A DNA stretch of 64,000 bases from Micromonospora ferruginea (GTDB taxonomy: Bacteria; Actinomycetota; Actinomycetes; Mycobacteriales; Micromonosporaceae): the NCBI RefSeq assembly GCF_013694245.2, contig NZ_CP059322.2, forward strand, positions 4,781,001 to 4,845,000, given 5' to 3'. Position 1 is the first letter of the stretch. Every line of letters begins with the position of its first letter. Position numbers and translations under genes: made by a program. The notes under the pieces are model-generated. The model had not been told where the DNA came from. It saw only the letters and a list, made by a program, of their open reading frames with translations, and made no database searches. This document shows, one piece after another, positions 1-7,926 of the stretch.

Positions 1-354
1 GATGCGGGCGTAGCCCTTGGTGCTCAGCACGAGCAGGAGCGCCACGACCGCCAGGCCGAGCGTGAACCAGAGCAGCGTCTCGCCGTACTCGGAATGCTCG
101 TGGATCTTCTGGAGCCCTTCGGCCGGGTAGCCGCGCGACTCCAGCACCTCCTCCAGTTCCTCGCCGGACTCGGTCGCCACCCAGGCGAGGATCGGGGTGA
201 CCACGGCGAGCGCCAACACCGCCCAGTCGAGCCGGGGCCGCCAGCGGGGCAGCACCCCGTAGGCGACGGTGAGCAGCGCCAGCAGCGGCACCAGCACCAC
301 CACCGCGTGAATGACCAGGACGTGGCCCGGGAGACCGTTGACTTCCCTGAACAC
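1..354 (-). CDS. DUF2231-type membrane protein, 3' part cut by window edge
   Basis: The visible 118 codons start at a GTG (352-354) preceded by GGAGG at 5-nt spacing and run off the left edge, so the C-terminus is missing. The N-terminus (VFREVNGLPGHVLVIHAVVV) leads into two hydrophobic helices, an acidic loop (ESGEELEEVLESRG) and a third helix beginning at HSEYGETLLWF. This is the arrangement of DUF2231 integral membrane proteins, in which conserved histidines suggest metal or haem binding, although no function is established. It is divergent from the oxygenase gene. The family call is fairly secure and the role is unknown. Confidence 0.75.
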   Translation of the reverse strand, partial: MFREVNGLPGHVLVIHAVVVLVPLLALLTVAYGVLPRWRPRLDWAVLALAVVTPILAWVATESGEELEEVLESRGYPAEGLQKIHEHSEYGETLLWFTLGLAVVALLLVLSTKGYARI

Positions 355-473
355 CGACACCTCCGGCGAGTGGACGGATTCGCGCGCGGTCAGCGTACGA
401 CGCGGCGTGGCCGCACACCGAGATCCACGCAGCACGAACCGTGCCGGTTCATCCGGCGTGGCACTCTTGACCG

Positions 474-1325
474 GTGGACACCGACGACATCGGCCTGTTC
501 GGTCCGGGCTCGGTCACGTGGAAGGTGCACGAGGAACCGGTCCTGATCGTCGCCGGCCTGCGCTCGCTCTACCTGCAGGCGCTGCATCCGCGCGCGATGG
601 CCGGGGTGGCGCAGAACAGCAACTACCGCGCCGACGCCTGGGGCCGGCTGGTCCGCACGGCGACGTACGTGGCGACCACGATCTACGGCACCACCGCCGA
701 GGCGGAGGCGGCCGGCCGGCGCCTGCGTGGGCTGCACGCGCGGATGCGCGCCACCGATCCGGTGACCGGTGAGGAGTTCCGGGTCGACGAGCCGGACCTG
801 CTGCGCTGGGTGCACGTCACCGAGGTCGAGTCGTTCGTGAGCACCGCGCGCCGGGCGGGGCTGGCGCTGACCGACGACGAGGTGGACGGCTACTACACCG
901 AGCAGCGCCGGACGGCCGCCCTGGTGGGGCTGGACCCGGCGTCGGTGCCGGGCACCGCCGCCGAGGTCGACGCCTACTACCGGGCGGTACGCCCCGAGCT
1001 GCGGATGACCCGGGAGGCGGCCGAGACGGCGTTGTTCCTGACCGCGCCGCCGATCCCGTGGAAGCTCAGCCCGCCGGTGAAGCTCGGCCTGAACCTGGGC
1101 CCGCCGCGCTGGGCGTATCTCGGGGTGGCCGGCACCGCGCTGGGGTTGCTGCCGCCCTGGGCGTTGCGGCTCTACGGCGGGCTGGGCCTGCCGACCACCG
1201 CGCTCTCGGCGGAGGTGGGCGTGCGGGCGTTGCGGCTGGCCCTGGCGGCGGTGCCGCGGCGCTACCGGGAGGGGCCGTTGCAGCAGGCCGCCAAGGAGCG
1301 GGCGGCCCGGCTCACGGCCGCCTGA
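474..1325 (+). CDS. Oxygenase MpaB family protein (DUF2236)
   Basis: A 283-aa protein starting at GTG. It opens with FGPGSVTWKVHEEP and continues LQALHPRAMAGVAQNSNY, both typical of DUF2236. This family includes MpaB/Lcp-like b-type haem oxygenases, where a conserved Arg and His ligate or flank the haem. The conserved WVHVTEVESF block lies near residue 107. The last third carries a hydrophobic stretch (about 205-245). No Shine-Dalgarno sequence is obvious, so translation may be leaderless. The substrate is unknown. The next gene converges with only 7 nt between stop codons. Confidence 0.85.
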   Translation: MDTDDIGLFGPGSVTWKVHEEPVLIVAGLRSLYLQALHPRAMAGVAQNSNYRADAWGRLVRTATYVATTIYGTTAEAEAAGRRLRGLHARMRATDPVTGEEFRVDEPDLLRWVHVTEVESFVSTARRAGLALTDDEVDGYYTEQRRTAALVGLDPASVPGTAAEVDAYYRAVRPELRMTREAAETALFLTAPPIPWKLSPPVKLGLNLGPPRWAYLGVAGTALGLLPPWALRLYGGLGLPTTALSAEVGVRALRLALAAVPRRYREGPLQQAAKERAARLTAA

Positions 1326-1332
1326 GGCGTCC

Positions 1333-2286
1333 TCAGTCGGCGTCGGCGAAGCGTTCGACGGCCGACCACGGGTCCTTGCCGGGGGCCTGCGCGCCGGCCG
1401 GGCAGGTGCGCCGGTAGTCGCACCAGCCGCAGCGCGGCCCCGGCTCGGTGGGGAACTCCTCGTCGGGGTCGGCCCCGCCGGCCACCGCCCGCTCGGCGGT
1501 CATGATGTCGCGGGCGGTCTCCTCGGCGCGGGTGAGCTGCCGGTGCAGCGACTCCGGCGTGTGGTCGTGCGCGGCGACGGTGCCGGTGGGCAGGTGGTGC
1601 AGCTCGACCCGGCGGCACGGCCGGCGGAACACCCGCTCCGCCGCGTACGCGTAGAGCGCGAGCGCCTGCGAGCCCCGGGCGTCGTCGGCGTCGAGCCCGG
1701 TGCGGCCGGTCTTGTAATCGACGATGACCAGCTCCGGCCGGCCGTCCGGGCCGGGGCGGGAGTCGATCCGGTCGGTGCGGCCGTTGAACGCCAGCACCGC
1801 GGTCTTGACGGCGACCACCCGCTCCACGCCGATCGGCTCGTCGGCCGGGTCGAGGCCCGCCACGTAGGACTCGAGCCAGCCCAGCGCCCGGCGGAAGGCG
1901 TCGCGTTCCTGCTCGTCGTCGCGGTAGCCCTCGCGGACCCAGGTGCCCTTGAGGAGGGTGCCGAGCGCCTCGGGACGGCGGCGGTCGGGGGCCAGCGCAT
2001 ACCAGTTCTTCAGGGCGGTGTGGACGCTGGCGCCCAGCGAGTTGTGCGCCCAGGGCGGGCCTTTCGGCGGGGCCGGCCGGTCCACGTAGGCGTAGCGGTA
2101 GCGGCGGGGGCAGTCGGCGTAGGCGCCGAGCTTGCTGGGGGTGCAGACGAACAGCCGTTCGGGCATGCCCTCGAAGCCGAGCTGCTCGGCCTGCTCGGCG
2201 CGGGGTCGGGGCGCCCGGCCGCCGGTGGGTCGTCCGGTCGGTGAAGGTCGTCGCACACCGCTGATCCTGCCACCCGGCTGTGACAC
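1333..2286 (-). CDS. RecB-like PD-(D/E)XK nuclease with Fe-S cysteines
   Basis: A 317-aa single-domain nuclease of the RecB/Cas4-like (PDDEXK_1) superfamily. The core motif VIVDYKTG places the catalytic Asp near residue 190 and Lys near 192, with a further acid in GRTDRID (about 170-175). One Cys in DCPRRYRY (about 59) and three in GPRCGWCDYRRTC (about 286, 289, 295) match the 1+3 cysteine pattern that binds a 4Fe-4S cluster in AddB/Cas4-type enzymes. There is no helicase domain. Such stand-alone proteins are common in actinobacteria; a DNA-processing role is inferred. A GTG at 2256 with an upstream AGGA is an alternative start. Confidence 0.85.
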   Translation of the reverse strand: MSQPGGRISGVRRPSPTGRPTGGRAPRPRAEQAEQLGFEGMPERLFVCTPSKLGAYADCPRRYRYAYVDRPAPPKGPPWAHNSLGASVHTALKNWYALAPDRRRPEALGTLLKGTWVREGYRDDEQERDAFRRALGWLESYVAGLDPADEPIGVERVVAVKTAVLAFNGRTDRIDSRPGPDGRPELVIVDYKTGRTGLDADDARGSQALALYAYAAERVFRRPCRRVELHHLPTGTVAAHDHTPESLHRQLTRAEETARDIMTAERAVAGGADPDEEFPTEPGPRCGWCDYRRTCPAGAQAPGKDPWSAVERFADAD

Positions 2287-2298
2287 CGGCCGGACGGC

Positions 2299-2913
2299 TC
2301 AGGCGTTGTTGAGGTATTCGGTCACGAACGCCGCGATCGCGTCCGCGATGAGCTGCACCGCGATGGCGGCCAGCAGCAGGCCGGCGATCCGGGTCAGCAC
2401 CTCGATGCCGCCGGGGCGGAGCACCTTGACGATCCCGCCGGAGAAGCGCAGCACCACCCAGACCGCGACCATCACCGCGACGATGGCGAGCGCGATGGCC
2501 ACGTAGTCGGTGACGCCGCCGGCCCGCTGCACGAACAGCATGGTGGCCACGATGGCGCCGGGCCCGGCCAGCAGCGGGGTGCCCAGCGGCACCAGCGCGA
2601 TGTTGGAGGTGACCTGCTGGCTCGGGTCGTCGGCCTTGCCGGTGAGCAGTTCCAGCGCGACCAGCACCAGCAGCAGGCCGCCGGCCGCCTGGAGGGCGGG
2701 CAGGTCGACGTGCAGGTAGGCCAGGAGCGTCTGACCCGCCACCGCGAAGATCACGATGACTCCGAGCGCCAGCGCCACGGCCTGCCAGGCGGCCCGGTTC
2801 CGGTCGCGGGCGGGCAGCGGCCCGGTGAGCGCGAGGAAGATGGGCATCATTCCGGGCGGGTCGACGATCACCAGCAGGGTCACGAAGACCTCGCCGAAGA
2901 GCTTGAGATCCAC
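2299..2913 (-). CDS. MarC family integral membrane protein (UPF0056)
   Basis: A 204-aa protein with about six hydrophobic segments. The N-terminus FGEVFVTLLVIVDPPGMMPI and the central PLGTPLLAGPGAIVATMLFV are signature blocks of the MarC/UPF0056 family. Despite the name, MarC proteins are not proven antibiotic exporters and their substrate is unknown. The gene sits 12 nt upstream of the RecB-like gene on the same strand, so cotranscription is possible. Confidence 0.9.
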   Translation of the reverse strand: MDLKLFGEVFVTLLVIVDPPGMMPIFLALTGPLPARDRNRAAWQAVALALGVIVIFAVAGQTLLAYLHVDLPALQAAGGLLLVLVALELLTGKADDPSQQVTSNIALVPLGTPLLAGPGAIVATMLFVQRAGGVTDYVAIALAIVAVMVAVWVVLRFSGGIVKVLRPGGIEVLTRIAGLLLAAIAVQLIADAIAAFVTEYLNNA

Positions 2914-2944
2914 GCGGACACGGTAGCCGGGCGGCCGGAACGCT

Positions 2945-3811
2945 TCAGCCTGAAGCGACCGGGGTCACCCCCCGGGCCAGCCCGACGATCCGCTCGTACG
3001 CCTCGGGGCTCGTGGTGTGCGCGCCGAGCCGGACGGTCTTGTGCGTGCCGTGGAAGTCCGACGAGCCGGTGACCAGGAGATCCAGCTCGGCGGCGAGGCG
3101 GCGGACGTGCTCCCGTTCGGCCGGGCTGTGGTCCTCGTGGTCGGCCTCCAGGCCGGCCAGGCCGGCCGCCGCCAGGTCGACGATCAGCTCGTCCGGCACG
3201 ATCCGGCCGCGCCGGCTGGCCCGGGGGTGGGCGAAGACGGGCACGCCGCCGGCCGACCGCACCAGCTCGACCGCGCGGAACACGTCGATGTCGTCCTTGG
3301 GCAGCCGGTAGCGCTCCCCCAGCCAGTCCGGCCCGAACGCCTCGGTGGTGGTGGCGACCAGGCCGGCCCGGATCAGCGCCTGCGCGATGTGCGGCCGGCC
3401 GACCGTGCCGCCGGCCGCGCCGGCCAGGATCTCCGTCCAGCTCACCGGGATGCCGTCGGCCTGGAGCAGGCGGACGATCCGTTCGCCGCGCTCCTCCCGG
3501 GCCAGCCGGACCCGGGCCAGCTCCGCCACCAGTTCCGGCGATTCCGGGTCGAAGAGGTACGCGAGCAGGTGCAGCGGGATCGCCGGCTCGGCGCCGGACC
3601 AGCGGCAGGAGAGTTCGGCGCCGCGGATCAGGGTGAGACCGGGCGGCAGGGCGGCGACCGCGGGCGCCCAGCCGGCCGTGGTGTCGTGGTCGGTGAGCGC
3701 CACCACGTCGAGCCCGGCCTCGGCGGCGGCCACGACCAGCTCGGCCGGGCCGAGCGTGCCGTCGCTGGCGGTGGAGTGGGTGTGCAGGTCGATGCGGGCG
3801 GGAGCGCTCAC
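2945..3811 (-). CDS. PHP-domain phosphoesterase
   Basis: A 288-aa PHP-domain protein. The first metal-binding motif DLHTHSTASDG (residues 8-18) is followed by LTDHDTTAGW (about 40-49) and a late SSDFHGTHK (about 255), giving the His/Asp set of a trinuclear metal centre. Length and motif order match the TrpH/YciV group, whose characterised members hydrolyse 3',5'-nucleoside bisphosphates or 5'-RNA ends. It is separated from the sigma-linked membrane gene by 10 nt on the same strand. The exact substrate is inferred only. Confidence 0.88.
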   Translation of the reverse strand: MSAPARIDLHTHSTASDGTLGPAELVVAAAEAGLDVVALTDHDTTAGWAPAVAALPPGLTLIRGAELSCRWSGAEPAIPLHLLAYLFDPESPELVAELARVRLAREERGERIVRLLQADGIPVSWTEILAGAAGGTVGRPHIAQALIRAGLVATTTEAFGPDWLGERYRLPKDDIDVFRAVELVRSAGGVPVFAHPRASRRGRIVPDELIVDLAAAGLAGLEADHEDHSPAEREHVRRLAAELDLLVTGSSDFHGTHKTVRLGAHTTSPEAYERIVGLARGVTPVASG

Positions 3812-3821
3812 CCGCCCGACG

Positions 3822-5093
3822 CTACGCCCCGTCCGGCGCGACGGGGGTGTCGGCCACCACCACCGGCCGCTGCCCCGGCGGCACCCCGTCGAGCGTCGAC
3901 GGGGTCGGCCGCTCGCCGGCCAGCACCCGGTCGGGCTTCACCCGGACCAACCCGCCGGTGGCGTCCACGTGCAGCGCGGCGCCGGCGCGGGTCCAGGCCA
4001 CCGGGCCGGCCAGCAGCGGGCCGGCCGGGTGGGCGGCCGGGGCGCCGGCCGGGTTGACCAGCACGGCGGTGCCGTCGGTGCCGTTGGCCAGCAGCCACCG
4101 CCCGTCCGGGGAGACCGCGCCGAGCCCGTCGGCGGCCAGCTTCGGACCGCAGCCGGTGCGCGTCGGGGTGAGGTCGCGGGCCGGGTCGAGCAGTGCCAGG
4201 CAGGGCTGCCGCGCCGGCCCGGTGACGACCAGGCCGACCACCAGGCCGTCCGGGCGGGTGCCGTAGACGCCGCGTACGTCCGGGTTCACGCTGCCGGGCA
4301 CCCCGCCCATCGCGCGGCGCCAGACGCTCATGCCGCCCCGGTCGGGCTGGGCGACCAGCACGTCGTCGCCGGTGAAGCCGACCGGCACGACGCCGGTCGG
4401 CGCGGCCACCCGGCTGGGCGCGATGAGCTGGCCGGCGACCACCCCGGCGGCGACCAGGTCGGGGCCGTCCCGCCAGGCCACCTGCCGGCCGTCCGCGGAG
4501 ACCGCGACGGCGTCCGCGGCGGCGAGCATCACCTGCGGCGCGCCGCCCGTGGCGGACACCCACCAGAGGGTACGCCCGGCGGCGGTGGCCGCCGAGGTGA
4601 GCAGCCAGCCCTCCCGGTCGTGGATCCGCTGCGCCCGTTCGACGCCGCCCACCCCGGTCAGCTCCCGCCGCTCGCCTCCGCTGGTGTCCAGCAGGTCGCC
4701 GACGAGCAGGTCGAGTTCGGCGCGGACCGGCCCCGGCCGGGACACTAGAGCGGACGCGCGGGGCAGCGGGCTCGCGGACAGCCCGGGCGGGTCGCCGAGC
4801 ACCACGGTCGGCGTGCCGCCGCGCCCGCCCGACTCGCTGAGCTGCGCCATCCCGGTGGTGACCACGACCGTCGCCGTCGCCGCCAGGGCCAGGCCGGTGA
4901 GCATCCGGCGGTGTCCGCTGCGCCGGGCGCGCCGCAGCACGTCGCCGGCCGGGTCGACGCGCAGCGGTCCGGGCCGCTCGACCCGACGGGTCAGCGTCTC
5001 CCGCAGCGCCCGTTCCAGCTCGTCCTCGCCCACGGCGAATGGACGCTCCGGGCTGCTCGTTCGGTTGTCACCGGCGGGCCGGACGCCGCTCAT
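3822..5093 (-). CDS. One-TM protein with propeller-like outer domain, overlapping an ECF sigma gene
   Basis: A 423-aa protein whose ATG overlaps the TGA of the upstream sigma gene (ATGA at 5090-5093), implying translational coupling. Residues 1-63 are hydrophilic and contain DELERALRETLTRRVE; a single membrane segment spans about 64-82 (LTGLALAATATVVVTTGMA). The remainder is exported and rich in short beta units resembling WD40/TolB-type repeats, such as VSADGRQVAWRDG and VSPDGRWLLANG. It has no zinc-binding anti-sigma (HxxxCxxC) motif. By position it may modulate the sigma factor from the membrane, but that is inference. Confidence 0.75.
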   Translation of the reverse strand: MSGVRPAGDNRTSSPERPFAVGEDELERALRETLTRRVERPGPLRVDPAGDVLRRARRSGHRRMLTGLALAATATVVVTTGMAQLSESGGRGGTPTVVLGDPPGLSASPLPRASALVSRPGPVRAELDLLVGDLLDTSGGERRELTGVGGVERAQRIHDREGWLLTSAATAAGRTLWWVSATGGAPQVMLAAADAVAVSADGRQVAWRDGPDLVAAGVVAGQLIAPSRVAAPTGVVPVGFTGDDVLVAQPDRGGMSVWRRAMGGVPGSVNPDVRGVYGTRPDGLVVGLVVTGPARQPCLALLDPARDLTPTRTGCGPKLAADGLGAVSPDGRWLLANGTDGTAVLVNPAGAPAAHPAGPLLAGPVAWTRAGAALHVDATGGLVRVKPDRVLAGERPTPSTLDGVPPGQRPVVVADTPVAPDGA

Positions 5094-5878
5094 CGGGACT
5101 CCGCCGTGATCCCGACCGTCGGGCGGACCCGGGCCGTCGTCGTCGCCGGCAGGGCGGTCGCCGGGGTCGCGGGCCGGTCGCCGGGCTCGGGGTGCCGGGC
5201 GCGCGCGGTGGCCGGGGCGGCGGGCCGGCCGCCAGGCTCAGGCTGCCGGGCGCGCGGGGCCGCGGGTCGGCCACCGGGCTCGGGCTGCCGGGCGCGCGCG
5301 GTGGCCGGGGCGGGACGGCCGGCCGGCGCGGGCGGGGCGATCGGCGGCGCCTCGGCGGCCGGCTCGGTCGGCAGGCCCAGGGCGGCCTCGGAGCCGAGCC
5401 GGCGGCGCAGGGTGTTCAGCGCCCGGGAGGTCTGGCTCTTGACCGTGCCCGGGGAGATCTCCAGCAGGGCGGCCGTCTGCGCCTCCGACATGTCCTCGTA
5501 GAAGCGGAGCACCAGCACGGCCCGCTGCCGGGCGGGCAGCGCCTGCAGGTGCCGCCAGAGCGCGTCCCGGTCGAGCTGCTGCTCGATCTCGTCGACGCCG
5601 GCCCGTTCCGGCAGCACCTCGGTGGGCCGTTCACCGTGCCAGCGCCGGCGCCACCAACTGGTCGACGTGTTGACCAGGACCCGGCGGGCGTACGGCTCGA
5701 TGGCGTCGATCCCGCCGAGCCGCTTCCAGGCCAGGTAGGTCTTGGTCAGCGCGGTCTGGAGCAGGTCCTCGGCGGTGGCCCAGTCGCCGGCCAGCAGGTA
5801 GGCGGTGCGGAGCAGGGCGCCGGATCGGGCCGCGACGAACTCGCGGAACTCCTCCTCCAGCGGATCCCTGCTCGCCAC
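5090..5878 (-). CDS. SigE-family ECF RNA polymerase sigma factor with repetitive C-terminal tail
   Basis: A 262-aa protein. Region 2 lies around LLRTAYLLAGDWATAEDLLQ with TKTYLAWKRL, and region 4 around LPARQRAVLVLRFYEDMSEA to SPGTVKSQTSRALNTLRRRL (to about residue 170), matching the actinobacterial SigE-like ECF group. I place the start at GTG 5876-5878, which has GGAGG at 5-nt spacing; a GTG at 5882-5884 overlaps that GGAGG. About 90 residues after region 4 form a Pro/Ala/Arg-rich tail with three copies of RARQPEPGGRPAA, unusual for the group. The last codons overlap the downstream membrane gene. Confidence 0.9.
   Translation of the reverse strand: MASRDPLEEEFREFVAARSGALLRTAYLLAGDWATAEDLLQTALTKTYLAWKRLGGIDAIEPYARRVLVNTSTSWWRRRWHGERPTEVLPERAGVDEIEQQLDRDALWRHLQALPARQRAVLVLRFYEDMSEAQTAALLEISPGTVKSQTSRALNTLRRRLGSEAALGLPTEPAAEAPPIAPPAPAGRPAPATARARQPEPGGRPAAPRARQPEPGGRPAAPATARARHPEPGDRPATPATALPATTTARVRPTVGITAESR
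5161..5325 (-). repeat. Imperfect tandem repeats encoding the sigma factor tail
   Basis: About three diverged copies of a unit of roughly 45-60 bp containing the core gccgggcgcgcg next to a variant of ccgggctcgggctgcc. They translate to the RARQPEPGGRPAA-type repeats at the C-terminus of the sigma factor. Copies differ by point changes and by presence or absence of a PATA-encoding block, as expected from slippage. Confidence 0.6.
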
Positions 5879-5981
5879 ACTCACCTCCGCGCCCCCGTCC
5901 TGCCTGGCAGGCTCCCACGGCCGGGTGGGTCGGGTCGACGGCGAAAGGTGTGCAGTCCCTCCGATGTTCGGACGGAAAGTT

Positions 5982-6854
5982 TCAGGCGCCGTCGTCGGCC
6001 TTGGCCTCGTCGGCCTCCTTGCCCAACCGCGCCTCGACGGCCTGCGGCTCGTACATCTCCTCGACCACGCGCAGGTAGAGCTCGTTCGGGTTGGGCAGGT
6101 TCTTGACCTCGCGCAGCGCCTGCTCCTGACCCGCCGACTCCAGCACGAACGTGCCGTAGTTGAGGGCGCGGCCGGTCGGGGTCTGCTCGTATTTCATGTC
6201 GGTGACCCGGACCAGCGGCATCATCGCGACCCGCCGGGTGATGATCCCGTTGACCACCATCACCCGCTTGTTGGTCAGGATGAACCGGTCGTACCACCAG
6301 TCGGCGACCCGCCAGGCGACCCAGCCCATCACCGCGAACCAGAGCAGCACCGCGACCGTGGTGAGCGCGCCGACGTCCCGCCCGGCGAGGAAACCGGAGA
6401 GGTAGCCGAGCACGAACGTGGCGGCGATGCCGACGATGATCGGCGTGCTGAGGTGGATCCAGTGCCGCTTCCACTCGCCCCGGTAGCGCTCGGTGGGGAA
6501 GAGGTAGCGGGCGACCAGCGAGCTGGGCTCGTCCTCCAGGGGCAGCACACGGCGCGGGGCCATGCCGGAGGCGTCGACCCGGAGGCCGGCCAGCTCCTCC
6601 TCGGAGATCGGCTGTTCCGGGTAGCCCTCGGGGTCCCGCGCCCAGGCGCGACCGGAGCGGCCCTCGCCGGCATAGCCGGGACCGTCGCCGAACGCGGCGT
6701 TCTCCGACAGGGAGGGCCCGGCCCCGTAGCCGGAGCCGGCGCCGAAGCCGGGACCGTCGTCCGGGTCGATCCGGGGGATCGGCTCGGTGTCGCGCTCCCG
6801 GCGTGCCCGGTCGGGATCGTCCGGGTCGAAGGGGGGACCGGAAGGGCTTCCCAT
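5982..6854 (-). CDS. Bacterial PH-domain (bPH2) membrane protein
   Basis: A 290-aa protein. The first 100 residues are acidic and Gly/Pro-rich (DPDDPDRARRERDTEP) and probably disordered. Two close membrane helices follow (about 150-200), then a bPH2 domain starting at YDRFILTNKRVMVVNGI and including VRVTDMKYEQTPTGRALNYG. This is the TM-TM-PH layout of YdbS/YdbT-like proteins. Some relatives affect membrane stress resistance, but the function here is unknown. The start lies 6 nt after the stop of a 52-aa membrane peptide, so the two are probably one operon. Confidence 0.82.
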   Translation of the reverse strand: MGSPSGPPFDPDDPDRARRERDTEPIPRIDPDDGPGFGAGSGYGAGPSLSENAAFGDGPGYAGEGRSGRAWARDPEGYPEQPISEEELAGLRVDASGMAPRRVLPLEDEPSSLVARYLFPTERYRGEWKRHWIHLSTPIIVGIAATFVLGYLSGFLAGRDVGALTTVAVLLWFAVMGWVAWRVADWWYDRFILTNKRVMVVNGIITRRVAMMPLVRVTDMKYEQTPTGRALNYGTFVLESAGQEQALREVKNLPNPNELYLRVVEEMYEPQAVEARLGKEADEAKADDGA

Positions 6855-6860
6855 CGGCGG

Positions 6861-7019
6861 CTAGGCGACGAGGTTGGTGAAGAAGTCGCCGAAGCCCTGC
6901 GCGATGTCCATGATGCCGCCACCGAGAGACTTGAACACGTCGGCTGCCGAGTTGGGCCGGTAGGCGACGAAGAAGATCAAGAATGCGATGCCGGCCCAGG
7001 TGAGGACCTTCTTGACCAT
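6861..7019 (-). CDS. 52-aa single-pass membrane peptide
   Basis: A short ORF, ATG at 7017-7019 and TAG at 6861-6863, encoding 52 aa. It begins MVKKVLTWAGIAFLIFFVAY, a basic N-terminus then a hydrophobic helix, followed by an amphipathic tail (SLGGGIMDIAQGFGDFFTNL). Upstream of the ATG is GAGAGGATGG, a plausible ribosome binding site. It ends 6 nt before the PH-domain gene, suggesting an operon and a joint membrane role. I recognise this as a frequently unnamed small actinobacterial protein, not a defined family. Confidence 0.75.
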   Translation of the reverse strand: MVKKVLTWAGIAFLIFFVAYRPNSAADVFKSLGGGIMDIAQGFGDFFTNLVA

Positions 7020-7072
7020 AGCGGGCCATCCTCTCGCGCGGAGCCGGGTCCGTTTACCGCAGCGGCACCCAG

Positions 7073-7078
7073 AGTATC
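7073..7078 (-). promoter_or_regulatory. Candidate -10 element for the small membrane peptide / PH operon
   Basis: On the minus strand GATACT lies about 54 nt upstream of the ATG at 7019, with a weak TTCACG 15 nt further upstream. The -10 resembles the actinobacterial TANNNT consensus, but the -35 is poor, so this is tentative. Confidence 0.3.
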
Positions 7079-7137
7079 AGCATGGTGTCTTACCGTGAAT
7101 ATCTGCGTCCGCTCCCCGACTCGCCGGTGCCGGCCGG

Positions 7138-7836
7138 TCAGGCCTGCCCGTGCAGATACGGGGACGGTGCGCCGTACACGAGCTCGGGCGGCGTCCACTC
7201 GGTCAGGTCGTGCAGTACGACCTCTTCCGCGAGGAGGTGACCCGCGCTCGCCGGCCAGGCTATCGCATGGAGCCACATTCCCCGAGCCTCGCCGGCGTAC
7301 GCGCTTCGATCCGTTTCGGACCGGACGAGCCACAGTGGAGTGGGGTGACCGCCCACCCGGATCTTCGCGTGCGGCAGACGCTCGGGGTGACCAGGGCCGG
7401 GATCGGTCAGCGCCTCCTCGACCTGGGGGCCGGGGTCGGGGCCGGGCAGTCCCGCGAAGCGGGAACCGAGACCGACGCCGGGCTCCTCGGCCACGAAGAT
7501 CAGGTCGGCCGGTCCACCGTCGAGCGGTGCCGGGCCGGCACAGGCGACCACCGTGGCGCGGACGCCGGCCCGCTCGTCGCCCGCCCAGGCCACCCCGGTC
7601 AGCGTCCAACCGGGCGGGAGCGGCCACGGGCACCACAGCGGCATCCCGGGCCGGTCGGCCGGTTCGCCGTCGGCGGCCACCCGCTCGACCACGCTCGCCA
7701 TGATCTCGGCGCCGATGTGCTCCGGCACGTGCAGGGGCGCGACCGGGCCGCACCGCAGGCACCGGTACTCGCCGTGCATCAGGTCCGGCTCGCGCACCGG
7801 GCCCGCGCATCTCGGACAACTCACCGCGACTGTCAC
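7138..7836 (-). CDS. DUF6758 family protein with N-terminal zinc-ribbon-like cysteines
   Basis: A 232-aa protein. The N-terminus has two CxxC pairs (SCPRCAGPV and RCLRCGPVA, residues about 7-31), as in a zinc ribbon, followed by WCPWPLPPGWTLTGVAWAGD, a conserved block of this actinobacteria-specific family. The rest is soluble, with no signal peptide or membrane segment. The family has no known function. The gene stands alone on the minus strand between the PH operon and the TrmH-type methyltransferase. Confidence 0.75.
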   Translation of the reverse strand: MTVAVSCPRCAGPVREPDLMHGEYRCLRCGPVAPLHVPEHIGAEIMASVVERVAADGEPADRPGMPLWCPWPLPPGWTLTGVAWAGDERAGVRATVVACAGPAPLDGGPADLIFVAEEPGVGLGSRFAGLPGPDPGPQVEEALTDPGPGHPERLPHAKIRVGGHPTPLWLVRSETDRSAYAGEARGMWLHAIAWPASAGHLLAEEVVLHDLTEWTPPELVYGAPSPYLHGQA

Positions 7837-7926
7837 GTCTTCACGGTCGCCCCGGACCGGCGAGGCGTCAAGCGGGCCGGGCCGACAAAGATGGGATTTC
7901 CATCCGGCGCACCTCCATCGCCGGCG

